The notes under the pieces: model-generated | What the model saw: the letters and a program-made list of their open reading frames with translations, nothing else | The model's database searches: none | Told to the model about the DNA's origin: nothing | Made by a program: the position numbers and the translations under genes | Shown: one piece after another, positions 1 through 15,400 of the stretch | Layout: every line of letters begins with the position of its first letter | Numbering within the stretch: position 1 is the first letter of the stretch | Assembly (NCBI GenBank): GCA_035771175.1 | Contig: CM069595.1 | Location: 2,831,056 to 2,895,055 of the forward strand | DNA from: Paratinospora sagittata | Taxonomy: Eukaryota > Streptophyta > Magnoliopsida > Ranunculales > Menispermaceae | Reading direction: 5' to 3' | DNA: 64,000 bases

Positions 1-450
1 ATTCTGGCAACGCATCCGTGAAAATGTCATCCTCCTCCTGAATTACTTTGTCCATTTCTTTCCCCTTAGAATCAATGGTATCAGAGGAAGCAACAAGTGC
101 ATCATACTTCAGCACAGAACAGGCTAAATACTGTGGAAACATGGATCCTCGACCTTGGAGTTCATCTCTAATTTTCAGAGAGTGAAGTTTAATCTTGACA
201 GTGAGGTCACCACCCAAACTAACAAGATACACCTGTGAAACAAGTATCAAAACTAGCTTTCCTCATATTTATTATGGCTTATACAAGAATCATATTTTTT
301 TTCTTTTTTATGGTCCAATACATGAGTCACAATCATAAACTGTAAGATATTTCTAAGGTTATTATATTGTAGTTCAAAGTATCCCGTACAAAATGGAGAA
401 CTATGTCAACGTGGTGCTTCTGCTGAATCAAAGAATACAATTCTTGACCG

Positions 451-484
<34 letters not shown>

Positions 485-3400
485 AGAAGAAGAAGAAGAA
501 TAGAGATTTTCAAGACAGAAATATGTACAGAAATAAAGAAGATAATCAACATTCGCGACCAATGAAAGAATCGAATGAAAACAATTATTAAGAAAATATA
601 TCCAACCTTTGCTCCACTAGCAAGGACCTCCAGAATTAGTGTCTCCTCTAGTTTGTCAGACCCCACATCTCCAATCTGTAGATAAATAAGAGGTGAACAT
701 ATCAATTCTGACTAGGAATATATGACCTCCACATGTGATGGTACAAGTACAACAAAGACTTTTTGGTGGTTCTGGCCATTTAATTAATAATTTCTTTTAC
801 ATCATCAAAAACATAACAAATTTATCTCTCACCTTTCCATATACAAACAAGTTCAATTCTACCAATGCCCCAGTGATGACAAGATTAGCTGCTCCAAAGT
901 TGCTGGATCTAGATTCGGCAAGTTCAGGTGTATCGTCAGTTGACTCTCCAAGTACAGTAACAGATGGAGGAGCCTGTGTGCAATATTTAAAATCAGTATC
1001 TTTGGGCTACTGTAAAAGCATCTGAAACTCCTAATCTAATGAAAATATAATAAGAAACAAGAATTCAAGATATTACAGAAGCCCTATATGTTGCTTGTGT
1101 AAGTCCTTTCAGCCAAGTAGCCTTCTCTTCTTCGTCTTGAACCTCAATTATCAAGGTACTGGAGGACTCCAGAGCCTGAAAGAGAGAAAAGCAGCATGAA
1201 CACTCAGGATTCTCAAAAAGTCACAGTATTCTTCGATGCTCTTAGGAAAAGCTTGAGCCTTTGTGTCACCATGGGATAAATCATTCCTACAATCACCTAA
1301 TGCTTCCCAAAGATTGAATTCCCTAATTGGCATACATCTCCATTTTTTAAGTTCTAAAGTAAGTATAACCCACAAGTTTAGTGCCAATTTTAAGTCATGC
1401 ATATAACCTCTGATACTTCTATCTCATGTTTGAGAGAAAACAAAAAAAAAAAAAAGGGAACTTTCTCTCCAATTCAAAATAAATAAAATTTCTCCCTATC
1501 ATTTTTTTTTTATTAAAATTCACTTTTTTTACAGCCATTTAAATCTTGGAAAGGTAGTAATATTAACCCGAAGCTAGAAACATAAAACCAAATTTATTAA
1601 ATTCTTAGCATAATATCTTAACTATTTATTAGTTACTATGCTAGGTGTTGATGCACTAATTATCATGGTACCTCATTGGCTCATTCTTTTTTTCATTTTC
1701 CTTCCCATTAGATAAGGACAGCTAGAAGTTAAGTAGGGATGGGCGGTGGGACAGAACAAGAAAATGACGGACACATTAAATACCATGACGACTCTTTGGA
1801 CAAGTCGATGACCCCAATAGCAATTATCTAGATAACACTAGAGCAGAAGAGGCGATCTACCAGTCTTATTTCCTTATGTTGTTCTTTTTGCACCTGACTG
1901 TAAGTCTATAAACATCAAAAAATGTTCCTTTGGTGCATCGCAATGGTGATGGCACTTCAGATTTAATTTGAACTTTGAGCTGACTACTACAATATTTTTT
2001 TTAGTACTCTACAATTCTATAACACAAATTTACAATTAACAAATCAATATTTTATGTTTGTAATTCAAAACTATTGTGCAATAAGGTAAGATAAAAAAAA
2101 TATAAAAAAAAGGTCATAACTAATTTTACATGCTTCTTCATGTGTTAATGATATTTGCATTTTTTAAGAATTTTTTTTCTTTTTGTTTTCTCAAAAAAGA
2201 AAAAATTCCGCTTCTTTTTTTTTTTTTGCATTTGAATTAAAATTGTGAGCATTCACATCACCTCACTTCCCCTCACACAAACAAGCCACCTTATGAGTTT
2301 TAAAATGTTAGTAGATAGTTCTGTCAAAAGAAGATCCAAGACCATAAAACACTTATATTTTCTTGGCAAGAAACACTGTGTACCTTCTGTAACCCCGTGC
2401 CTCTTGAACTCACAGCAATAGAGAACAGTGACCCACCAACACTACTTGGAGGAACTTCATATACTTGTCGACCAGCCATACTACAAGGTCAAAAAAGCAA
2501 CAGCCTGAGCAAAGCCTGTACAACAAACAACTTATAAGGCAAAGCAGAGGAAAACGCAATACGATGGTAAAAACAAAACCTTGAGCATCGCTGATAGCTC
2601 TGGGACGTTTCTGACTCCAAGACATAAAGATAGAGTCCAGACAATACAAGATGACAAGGCTGCCACTCAGCCACAGAATTTCCAATTCCCTGTTGATATG
2701 TAAAGTTTTCTTAGCCATTTACAAAGCAGCTACCAAATCATCTGTATCCCTACAATCAAAGAATATACCCGCCAAACAAGGATTCGAGCATCAGTTGAAA
2801 GATCTGCTGGACCCCAAACTGCTAGACTAGTTTGGAAATCTTCACTAGCACTCTGATCACCGTTGCCCACCATGCCATATAATATATTTATCAATTCCAT
2901 GATTTTGCAATATCTAGCTGGTGAAAAGTGGATGCCAAGATTTGGCACTTGAATGGAAACCCGTGTCGAAGGGTAACTCGGATGAGGTATTTTAATCTTC
3001 GAATAACACAACATATATTAAATAAGTTCAACAACTAGCAGAACAAGATCACATCACATGATAGAATACCTCCAATAATATACCTGATCAACAATGACTG
3101 CCATCCCACACCTATCAATAAGAGAATAGAAATGATCAACATCCTCTAAGGCAGATAATCTGGAAGATTGATCATCAAATGTTGAAGTGGTCAAAGTGCA
3201 GTTGCTGTTATCAGAACCACAGTTCTTAAACAATGCATTGATATCTCTTCCTGTTATACAAAAACGGGTATATACACTCTGCCTTTGCTCCTCACGCTGG
3301 CACTCCTGCAGTCATTCCATTCCACTTAGGAAAATTTCATTCAAAATGAAACAGTTAGGAACCCAATTTTTCAAACTTACTTCTGTGTGCACGGTGAAAT

Positions 3401-6400
3401 GACCAAAATCCAAAAGAAGATGGCCATCACAGGTAGAATCTGAAATGGATCTCAAAGGAACACGCACTTTTGGAGCATCAAAATCAATGTCAAGTGCAAA
3501 TCTGAAATCCCAGAAAGAGCCAGTTAGGAAGCATAGTAACTTTCTTCTTTAAACAGAATCAAGTGTCTTCAAAGACAGGGAAAGTGGAGTATAAGCAACT
3601 TTCTTCTCAAAATGGAGTCAGGCATATCCAAATGCAAATAGGAGTCCACACACTCCATTACCCTTTTTTTTTTTTTTGGGTATTTAATCCTTAAAAGTAT
3701 CTATAGAAAAGAATAGACACAAAACAAAAACAAGGCAAAAAAGCTGGAAGCATGAAGATAAATCACTGTACCAATTTTCAGTTTCAGTGACATTTCATCC
3801 TTTCTATAAAAAAGAAATATTTCAATCACAACAAGAAATTAGAGAGGTGAACCTGATTTGTTCTTCCAATACCATTTGAAACTGCTCTTGAGCTCTACGA
3901 GTCACTTTCTCTATCTTCATCTGCACTTTTCAAGTTACCGTTAACAAGATTGAAATCAGATCATCAATAAACAAGATTGGGACTAATTTATTTGCTTGTC
4001 TCACTTAAGGTAACAACCTTCCTGATATATAACACTTAATATCTCTGAAAAGAAACGGAGCGACAGATGCAATGCTTAAGCATTTGATAGATTACATCAT
4101 AATCAGTTTGGAAAGTCCTTGTAGTTCCAACTCTAGTCGTGCCAATCAAGTTAGAGATTGTAAGCAATGATGTGGTAAACAATTGCATAAAAGACTGCTT
4201 TTGACAGAAAAGGCTAGAGGATTGGAGCAAGTTAACATTATTGATAGGGCTTCATATGGACCAGGCCAGACTTTAGTGGTGTTTTGCAAGCTCTAAAACA
4301 AGTAGAGATTAGTAAAACTGTAAAATAAGCACAATTTGGTAAGTATACCGACCCCTACTACATCTAAATAGAAGTAGTGGAATAATATCTAAAAGAATAA
4401 ACCAAAATTTTTTACTTATTATATCAGAACTTAAAACTTCTACTGTAAATTGAGGTTCCTTTTAGACTTGAAATAAAGGATAAAAGAGTTACTAATGACA
4501 TGATTGAGTCACTATTTAGTAATATTTAGGACTTTGTTTTGTTAGGAAATTAGCAAGTAGCTTTATTTTAGGAGTTGTTAGTAGTTTAATCCAATTACAT
4601 ATTGGAAATTAACAAGTTGCTTAGTTACTTTATTCTAGGAGTTGTTTTATATTAGTAGTTCTTGAGTCCGATTACTTAAGGAAGTAGTTGTATGAAACTT
4701 ACAATTAGAGACTTGGATATAGTTATAAAAAGGGGATAGGTGCAGAAACAACCATTCGTTGATCATTCTTACTTGTCAATTTATTGAATAGAAATTACTT
4801 CTAGTTTTATTGTGGTGTTTTGTGCGCTATTCTTCATTTGAGATTACTCTACATCAATTACCAAGCAATCCATCAAACTATTCCAATCCTATAGTCTCGC
4901 TTCTGGATCCAGATTGTGGATCAACATGTTATGAGATTAGGTTAGTGAAAGTTCTGGGATCTGGTAAAACCAAATCAGGTGTACTCTTTTTTTCAAAGAG
5001 AAAAGATCAAGTATACTCTCTTAAACCTGGGGTAATGCTAAATCAGATATTTAACTACAATTTCAGAAGGATATTCCTTTGGAGCTTTCTAATATATTGG
5101 TCAGGAAATTCATGAAAGCCAGCAACCTTAAAGCTGGTATCTAAATGTTAAAATTAAAATTTAAATGAACAATGCGCATATTTAGCTGCAAAGAACATTG
5201 ACACTTCTAATTGAATTGTTTTTAAAATTAGGTTCTAATAGGTGAAAGTTTGGATGTCAACCTGACAGTAAAGCATCACCATCCGCATATGATAAGAGTA
5301 TTTTATGCCCCTAAAAGTCTACACTTCCAAGAAAGTTTCCACAGGGATTCAAGCCATTTACCTGCAAAGCAGTTGCAGTTTCCAGGGCCACAGCAGGGCT
5401 GATACCATTGCTTCTTCTCATAAACTCAAGAAAACGATTATAACTTTCCATCAAGACCTGCAAACAATTCTTAGATAAGAAAGAAGAAACTAAACTAAAA
5501 AAAAGAAGTGAACTTGTTAAAGATTTCATCAGATTGATGTCCTAGAGTAAAATGACGATAGCAAGGACATCTTTCCCATGCAAAACATATCTAGTAAAAA
5601 GAAAATAAACCAATTACCAACACTTCCTTCCTACATAAGAAGGTTGAGAGCTAGACCCCCAAAGTAGCCGACTACAAGGTGAATTAGTCGATTACTTCTT
5701 CAATATAGTCGACTAAATCTGCAATTTGCTTTCAAAGACGCACAATTTGGGGTTTTAAACCTCATTCTTGTTTTCTCTAGCACAAGGAGCCGAGAAAGAG
5801 GGAAGAAAGGCTTGGATATGAGCTTCCTAGGGCTCAAAGTGGTGCTCCAAGAAGGGAGATTGGAGCACCATAGTTTGAATCCAACACCTTGAAGGTAAGT
5901 GTCCAAACCCCTAAGTTTTTATTCTCTCCAAGCGTTGAGAATGTGTTCATAGGTTAGGGTTTTGCTCCTTAAGGGCTCATAGGTGGAATACAAACCTAGA
6001 CCATTTTTATATCCATGGATTGGAAGACAAGAAATAAGTGGGATCGTCTAGATTCCTAGTTTCCACACTTGTAGAATGCCCTAACCTAAGATTTCATTGA
6101 TTAAGCCCATGAAATAAAAGGAATGAGGCTTGTGCCTCATTTCCTAAGTTTTAATGAGTATTATTGAGGGGATTGGCACTGAACTCCATCTTGTAAATGA
6201 CTTATACGGTTTAAGGAGGCCATAGGGTAAGTTCAAAGAAGTTTGAAAGCTTCTAAGGGGTGTTGAGCAACTTCAATAGAGAGGTAAGTGATTTCTGTCT
6301 TTCCATCGCATGGGCATCATAATACATAAAACTGATATTTTAGAGTCATGCTTATATTGTGCTGTGCATTTTATAAATTGTACATATATGCTTTGAATGG

Positions 6401-9400
6401 TTTGATTTTATAAATGAGCATGTATTGTAGCATGGATGAGCTTCAAAGAGGCGTAGTTTCGCGATTGAGACCTCCGGAGTAGGCTCATGGTTATGTATTG
6501 TAGCATGGGTTAGGTTCGAAGTGGCATATTCAGTGATTGAGACCGTCCAAAGTAGGTTCATGCTTATTTGTGGGATCTCTACTGAGTAATAAGCTTGGCC
6601 CAAGGTAAATTGCCTTCCTGTACACAATTACTGGGTTTTCTAGGTCTAATTGCTTCTCACTGGAGGAATGACTATAAGGAAATCTTCAAGGCATAATTGA
6701 GGCAGTTTGCCTTTATAAGGCGACGCGTAAGCCTCAAGAAGATATGAGGCGTAAGACTTATATTTTTTAAGAATATACATAAACTTACAATAAATCTTAA
6801 AAAATAAAAGTATCAACAGTAAAAGAAGAAGCATAAAAGATAAGCACATACATAAACTAGTTCTATTTATGTGTAGAGTACTTTGAGTGATTTCTCTTAA
6901 TGTATAAATTACCTTAATGGTCACTAACATCATTAAGTGAGCATATATCATATGTGTCACATTCCATAATTTAAGTTTTAAACTGTTAAAAGCATGAAGG
7001 AATAAAAAGTTAACAAATACATTGTAAAAATACTAGTTTTTACAATTTCTCCTTATTTTTTTAGTTGACGTAAATTTTGTTTATAATACTTTGTCAAAAG
7101 TTTTAAATTTGTTATGTTTGTATTTGTACTATTGTTAACAAACTTCAAAATATATTATCAGAAGGGAATTTGTTCAAAGATGGCCCAACCTATTTTAGAG
7201 TAAAAACTTTATTTTATCTCATAGAAAAGTAAAATAATTGGTTATAATAATACAAAAGCCATAAACATAAAAAAAAAAAATTTAAAAAATATAGAAATAA
7301 ATAATACGGTAAGTTGAAGCTTAAGCCTCGTTGCACCTCAAGGCTTAAGCCTCACTGCGCCTTGAGGCTTAAGCCATAAGCCTCAAGGAGTACACCTCAA
7401 CACTATGAGACTTATGCCTCATTGAATGCCTTGAGGCTTAAGCCTTGAGGCATTTTTTGAGTGCCTCATCTTGAGGCATGCCTCGAGGCGCATGCCTTAG
7501 AGATTCTCAAAACAATTGTAGGAAGGATTACCTTGACACAAATGAGCCCACTAAACTAGAACATATAGGAGAGCTTCAGGTTGGTTGCATCCTTGTACTT
7601 GGAAGGATTACCTCAGCACAAGTTGAGCCTACCAAACTACAGATACCTTTAAGAGGTTTTTGTGGTACATGGAATCCTATAGATAGCTCATGAAATTATT
7701 TTGTAACAAGATATGATAAGTTCTTAGCATAAGTAGAACTGGCTGGGATAGGCAATACGCAAATAGTTAGATAGCTCTATCCGTGTGTGCTTAATTTTAA
7801 TTTTAATTTTAATTAAGTAATACAATCCCTCTTCTGCGCTTCAATGGGATTCCACGAATTAGACTAACAAATGGATAAGAATATTTCTCTTCACTGTAAA
7901 TCATTTTTTAACAATGAAATTTGCAAAACAAAAAATTTTAAAAGAAAAAAGTAAAAAATAAACTTTATATTGTCTCCTGGTTATTCTGTCTTTTCTATCT
8001 ATATATAACGAACAACCGTGGCTATGCACTCACGCATTATTTTACTCCTTATTGATGGATATGTAATGATTGGTGTGAAATTGGCTCATTAGGCTATTAC
8101 CTCACTGCTTTATCCTCTTCACAGGATCATCTAGTGCACAAGACAAGGACAAAGGCATCGCCCTCTAAACTCTCACAGCTCCAGCTCACCCAGTCCTATA
8201 TACGTACAAGCAAGGATGATAGAGCTTGTTTTCTTATTTTTTATTCATTTTCTATATTTTGGAGTATACAAACTATGGAAGTATTAATGAAATTCCCTTC
8301 TGTCTGTCATGTTGTAAATGCGTGGTGTTTTTAGCTTTCCATTAATGTAACCTATGCCAATTAACTTGTTCAGTGAGATTGTACAAGGTTACTACTTACT
8401 AGTGCTCCAAGCGGTGTGCTAGCCTAGGCAAGCACTAGAATTCTAGCCTTTGATCTGGTATACCATGGGGGTTTAGGGTCTCTTGGGGACCCCTTCCACC
8501 TAACTATTCCTCAAGCTAGCCTAAGCAAACACAAATGATAGAGAATTTCAGCCTTAGCATCATCAACCAACAAAGACTTGAACAAATCAAAACACTCTCA
8601 AACTCCAACATTTGAGGAGATGTTATTTTTCATTAATTTAACTTACTTAAAATGACTATGTTGCATCAAGCCCATTTATGCACATAGAATCATGTTAAAA
8701 TACCAGAATGGTTTCACAAAGAGAAAAAGTGTTTACATAAATAACGGCAAAAGTTCAATCACATTATTGGAAAACAAGCACTACCAACCCAACTATAATA
8801 GAATTTACATTCAAAACTAAATAGCTAACAAACAGCCTTTCTGCAATGTTGGGGGGTAAGGCTATGTGCATTAACCCAACATCAAACCCTATAGTGGCAA
8901 GGCCCACATTGGATAGACTCTTTCTAGAGAAGTAATAAGTTCGCAAAACAAGTTATAGGAGAAGTCGGAATATAGGTTATTTTGATCTATCAATCAAGTA
9001 TATAAAGTAAATGAAGTTTATGGAAAAATACCGTAACATGGCATGGAGCAATTGTAGCTGAGAGCCGCCAGTCAACATTCTCCCCAACAGGCGAGTGCAC
9101 AAAACTTGCAGACAGTGCATTCACCTTCCCCTCACTACTCACACTCTACAAAACAATTGGCTCAACAATTAGTTGTTAAAATTTCTTAACCAGCATAAAC
9201 AGCAATGCAGAGACATTAATTGACAAACAAACCTCTGCAAGAGAACCTTCAGGAGAAGATAAACCACAAAATCTCAATGACACATCACATTGAGTGCTTC
9301 GATGATAAAACTTGGTAGTGAGATCAAGTTGTTCAAATCTACCACACACAATTTCTGTCTGATTGCTGCTAATGATTCGAGCAGCGGCTTGACCAATAGA

Positions 9401-12400
9401 GATATTTACCAAGAACTGTATCATATTTTGTGTGCCCTTTCCTAAATGTAAATTCACATCCTCATCAGGCTGGTAACTCAATAATTTATTAATTGCTTGC
9501 CACTCTTCTTTGGTTAGTGTTTCTTCCATCAATAGTGATCCCTTGGGATCATTTTCATCAGATGAAATATCAGAAGTACCCCTGTAAGAGAAACCACACT
9601 TGGCTAACTAAACAAAATGAAACATTCTCGTCGGATAAAAACGAAGTTTATGCAATCCAGGTAGATTGAACAATAGAAAATGCTTAGTTACAATTGAAAA
9701 AGAGAAGAAACTGCAAACCATGTAAAAGAAAACCAGCTTCTCTTCATATGGCTTCTTTGTTGGGCTGCTTCCTTTGTTCTTACAGATTCAACTTTAGCAT
9801 GTGCAAGTAACCTAAGACAACACGACTACCAAGATAAAACTAGTGCGAGGATAGTTTTAGACATGGAAAGCTAGAAACAAATCGTCAAAAGGGACTTGTG
9901 TAAATCTAAGTTCTACTCAAAATAGTTAGGAAAAAGTATATTTGCTCACCTCCACAAAAGGATAACTTTAGAATCAAGATCTTTCTCAATTTTCCTGATA
10001 TAAGAGTTATCAACTTTGGTTGACTGTTGCAAGGAGCTAGCATATAACTGAATGTAGCGCCGACGAAGCTGACAAAGATACTGAATTCTATCCCATGAAA
10101 AATGATAGCTGAAATGGAAAACACACAAAATGTAAATCATGTTGGACTTCAAAAGATCTTCAGAGATATCACATCACCAAGCAATAAACAAATTGGAAAA
10201 GTAAAACCACTACATGTAAATAATCATATTCTTAATCTAAAGCTGGTATTAGATTCAACCAAAATTTCAATTGCTAGTGAATGTAGATGTTTTAGATGAT
10301 GACAAAATCAGAACTTCGAAGCAAAGGCAGAAAATAAATTTAGTATCAAATGATTTAAAACAAATCACATTTTCTTCTGATGCAAATCAGCCTGAATGGC
10401 GTATCGCCACCAGGCACGACGATCCTTTGAGACTGGCAACACGGGTCTTAAGTGAGAAACATCAACATAAGCATTATATCTTGAAACAACTTCTAGAAGT
10501 TTCAGACAGTCATGATACTGAGCCTGAGAAACAAATAAAAGAAAAGACAAAGGTATCAAATAAAATCTCAAAAAGGGAAATGTTGAACAAATAACCAAAT
10601 GAATTCAAGGGAATTTCATGTAAAGTTGTAAACTAAGAAATACAACCTCTGTGATGGTTAGAGAAACATCACTAAGAGTTACGGACGCCTTCTCAAAAGG
10701 AACATCTGGGTCATTTCTTTCTTGATTTCCAAGTCGATGATATTGTAGTACCCCATTGATTGGTGAGACCAAGTACTTGCGATTCAAAGCCCACAGAGTT
10801 ACCATTTCATGGTTCGTTGCAGGTGCATTAATACCATCTTCAAATATCTACAAGTAAACAAATAAAGTTGACTCATGTTGTGCTCATTACGGTATTGTCC
10901 CGCAAGAAAGCACCTAAATAATCTACAAATATCATAAACTATGAAGTCAACATGCAAACAAACCTCTATCCACTCTTTAGGATTCAAATCTTCCCATTTT
11001 TTCCCAATCTTCCATGGAGAGCTGTCAGAGTCATGATAGATAGCTAGCCTCTCTAATTTTAAAGACTAAAACAGAAACAATTTAGTTCATCAGCCAACAT
11101 TACTTTATTTTTTCATTATGCAATAAAAAAGAAGAAAATAGAACTAGAAAATAAATCAATGGCCTAATTGAGTCTTCCAAGAATAAATTAGTGAATCTAA
11201 TAACCCAAAGCATAAAAATTTTAAATTGTGTAACATTATAACTACTTGTTAGAAACCACTTAAACTAAAAGCTATAGCTGATAGGTGAAAACCCAACCAT
11301 CATATCAAGCAAACAAACATAAACATCAACACACTCCCTCATCTTCATATATATGATGACAAGTGGACCAAATTATAATAGAGGAAAGACAAAACTAATA
11401 AATGAAAGCCTTGCTAAAGTAAGCCCAGAATTTGTAATTCAAGAACTCGTTTCTAATAGCACTGACTATAACCCTAAAAGAAAGTAACAAAATAAGGAAT
11501 GTACTTTTAGAACTAACCTTCCGCAACTTATCCAGTGCACCACTAGTATCAAATGTTTCATTACCCTGTTCATCCATTGTAACTGCAGCAAGCCTTGCTA
11601 AAGTAAGCCCAGAAGAAAATGGATGTCCTTGGTTGCTGAATCACACATTAATGGCAAATGTTTTTCAAAACATAAGTTATAATGAAAGATAGAGGCACAA
11701 CTAAAAGAGAAGCATATACATTGAAAAGTCAACAGTGTCCATGAAATGCAACAAATGCAAGAAATAACCTGACAGAATCCTCATATTTGATGTGAACATT
11801 GCTTATGGAAATCTTGAGATTTCCAATAATGGTAGCAATGAGTGAACCTAGCCATGAAGTTCCACCAGGAGGCTGCAAAATCAGCCATTAGTCGTCAAGC
11901 TAGATCAAAGGAGCATTTCCACATACAATTAACAATAACCAATGACCTAAAAGAAGAATCCTCCATTGTTATGTGAACTACAAGAGCAAGCACATACATT
12001 TTCAGCTTTAGATCTAGCTTTCGCTTCAAGGGTTGCTGTTTCCAACTCCTGTATGCCCAAAGAAATAAAGGAATTTTAGTTAAGAATTGACAGAGTTAGA
12101 ATATTCTCATACTAAGCCTGTCACAAGTAAATTGTAGAGGCAAGTAGCTCCTTTCCATTGTGCTTAAATATTTGAATACAATTGCACTCTTGAACTTTAT
12201 GTACCACACATCATTTTCCATATGATGCAATGGGATAAAATCATACTCAAGTTTTACAAAGTTAAATCTTTAGTTGTCAAGAAAACTTGTATCTATAGAA
12301 TCAACACTGTGGACATGATGAAGTGATATCAATAAAAGGAAATACTACGAAATATAAAACCAAGAAAAGTATATAAGAGGAAATCTAGGAGTCACCTTAT

Positions 12401-15400
12401 AGGGTAAGGAAAATCATTGAGATGGTTCTAACATATTCAAAGAAGACCAATAGCAGCACAGGATGAGGTAGGGCATTCTAAAGCTGGTTAAGAGCCTTTA
12501 ACGTAAAAGTCAGACAAAGACTTTCATAAGCGGAGGTAATGAGAAAAGATAGAGACTCTTACACCTCAAATGGAGGCATGGCTACAAAATTCTAACCACT
12601 TGACCTCAATTATCTTTCAAGCGACAAGTGTGGATGTTTTCAATTGTCAAAGAATTAAGTTGACACTGAGAGTAAATTGTGCACTTCCAGTAGAAATTCA
12701 TTAAGTAATAAATAAAATTTTAAGATTTGCAAGGCGCAATTATGAAATTTACATGCAAAGACTAAAAAATGCAAACAACCAGTAAATGAAGTAACTTATA
12801 AAATAAACAGATTGTTCAATTTTTTATGCCTGTATTCATCAAGCAACAGTGTAGAGTAATTAAGTAGTTTGTCTTGATGTATCAATTATAAAAACATCAT
12901 AGGTCAAGATATTCCAAAGGTTGGATTTTTCAATAACTAATGTGAAGTTTGAACTTTGAAGTTCAAATTAGCTGTTGCTTCAATGCTTATTATTTTACTT
13001 GGGATTCTGCAATGCTACTGTGAAGTTAACTGATAAGTAATACATTTATAGCAATAAACACAAATTTGTTTTAACTTCTATGTTTTTCATTTATTAATTA
13101 AATTTATAATTATTCACGTATTAAGATTTGCAATTATTTACAATTTTGTGAATTTTTCTGCAATGATAGTTAAAGAAAATATTAGCTTTATCCCTTGTCT
13201 CACTCAATGACTTTGGCAAAACACCTTGCCTATGTATCATGAGTTCTAAAACGTTAATAAAGGCCAAGCCATAGTTGTTGCCCATTCAGTAGACATTAGA
13301 GATCAATGAAAAAACATTCAATAATGGAGCTGTCTCCCACATGAGCAAGCAAGGACCAAAGGATAAGTCGGGCGAAGCGTGGATACCCTCGCTTATCCAC
13401 CCCTCTCCCTCTACTACCATTTGCACATCAATACAATTGAGAAGGGTCCATTGGAAACAACTAATGAACCTTGATCCTATGTATCAGTTTGAGTGCCATT
13501 AAATGTCAACATTCAATCTACAATAACAAGGTTCTCCTCGAAAGCAGTTGCTTACTCCATTGAGAAAATGATGCGGAATTTCTTATGGAAAATGAAGACA
13601 AAGAGAATGGCTCTCACCTGGTGAAATGGGAAAAAGTCAAGAAAGATTTGGAGCATGGTGGCCTAGGTATTGGGGACTTATTGAACAGGAATAAGGCATT
13701 AGCTGGGAAGTAGCTATGGCGTTTCAATAGAGAGAAGGAAGCTTTGTGGGCAATGAGTTTATCTGGACTGCACATGTCCCCTCAAAAGTGAAAGTTCTGG
13801 GTTGATTAGTTGCTCATAGGAAATTAAATTGTCCCAACTTCTTACAAAGGAAATTTCCCAATACTATGCTATATCCATCATGGTGTTGCTTATGCAGGAA
13901 GGATGAGGAATCAATTGAGCATGTGTTTCGTGATTGTGAATGCGTGAAGGAGCTTTGGAACTCTTGGTGAAGAAGATGCCAGCTGCTGCCCCCTTCAGAT
14001 CATTACTCCTATCTTCTTTTCCCTATTGCTCATTTGAATAGTAGTTTAAAACAGAATTGGAAGTGTATTTATTTTGCAAACTTTTGGTGTATTTGGGTAG
14101 AAAGGAACAGTAGAATCTTTAATGACTGCTTTAATAGTAGTAGCAGGATATGGGAGCAGGCCCTATTTTTGTTTGTAACTTGGATCAATTCATGTAAGTT
14201 GTCTTTAGGATACAGTTTTGGGGATTGGATCTTCAACTGAAACGCAATCCTGGAATCCTTGTAACATCCAAATGGGACATCTCGTCCCTTTGGCTTTTAA
14301 CATTATATATATATATAATAGTATGTTTCTTGTCAAAAAAAAAAATAACAATGCTCTTCTGTCTCTTGACGTAAGAAGCGTCATTTGCCCGTAATTAGGT
14401 CTTCAATTATGGAAAAATTATGTTTAATATTCTTCTTGGAAAAGGAGCAAAACTCCTAGGCATATTTATCAAAAGTTGTCGCAAATAAGGATCAAAATTA
14501 CAACTTTGCCTAAACTTTGATCATTTCAAATTCAAAATTAATTCATAAAAGTCTAAATGTAGAAAGATGCCATCTTAGGGAAATTGACAAAGTTGTTACC
14601 TAATAGAAAAAATCCAAGCCTTCTTTTTACAAAAAGAACAATGCATTGACAGATATTAAAATTTGCAAGGTGCAGTAGTCAAAACTCATAGAGGACAAGG
14701 TGTTCTCCTTGATGTTTTACAAAAGAGCCAAAATCAAACCACAATCCTTGGACCACTCACCCAGCCTATAACCCATAGAAAACTTACTAGCACTCAATCG
14801 AACCGCAATCCCTCTCCCTTCTCTGTCTTTCTTCTTTTTCTTCTTCACTTTTTTTTCATTTTTTCAACTCATTTTGAGTTTTATATGGTGATTTTTTTGG
14901 GAATCCGATGTCGATGCCGGTGATGGCAACGACGGTTGGTGGTGGTGGGTGCAACAATGTGCCACCTGACCAACCCGACCTGAAAGTTGGTCGATCGGGT
15001 TAAGTCCTCCCTAACATTAAGGTCAAGTGGCATTGGGTTGGATTTGATGCCTCCCGACTTAGGCGATTCGGGTGGGGTTTTGGGTCAAACCCAACCCGAA
15101 CCCGACCCGATTACAACCCTAGGTAAAAGCTTAAGGTCTACCATTTAGGGGAGGTAGTGAGCCTAGAGGTAGTGCATAGGTGTCCTCTACAACCGAGTGT
15201 CCCTTTTAAAGCTACCAACTATGTCCCTCGTAATTGTTTGTTGTTGCTAGCAGTGCAAGTATTGCTCTATCATTACTTGCTCCCCTATAGCGCGTGTGTA
15301 CTCCTTTCATGTAGACATGTACTCACTTACAACATTTACTTGATATCAATACATTTTTCTATTTTGAAAAGAAAGAAAGGAATAGTATACAGTATATATT

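Noticed and set aside
10271..10594. Plus-strand 107-codon frame across VPS13 exon 11
   Set aside because: Antisense shadow; the minus-strand exon continues the VPS13 protein in frame on both sides.
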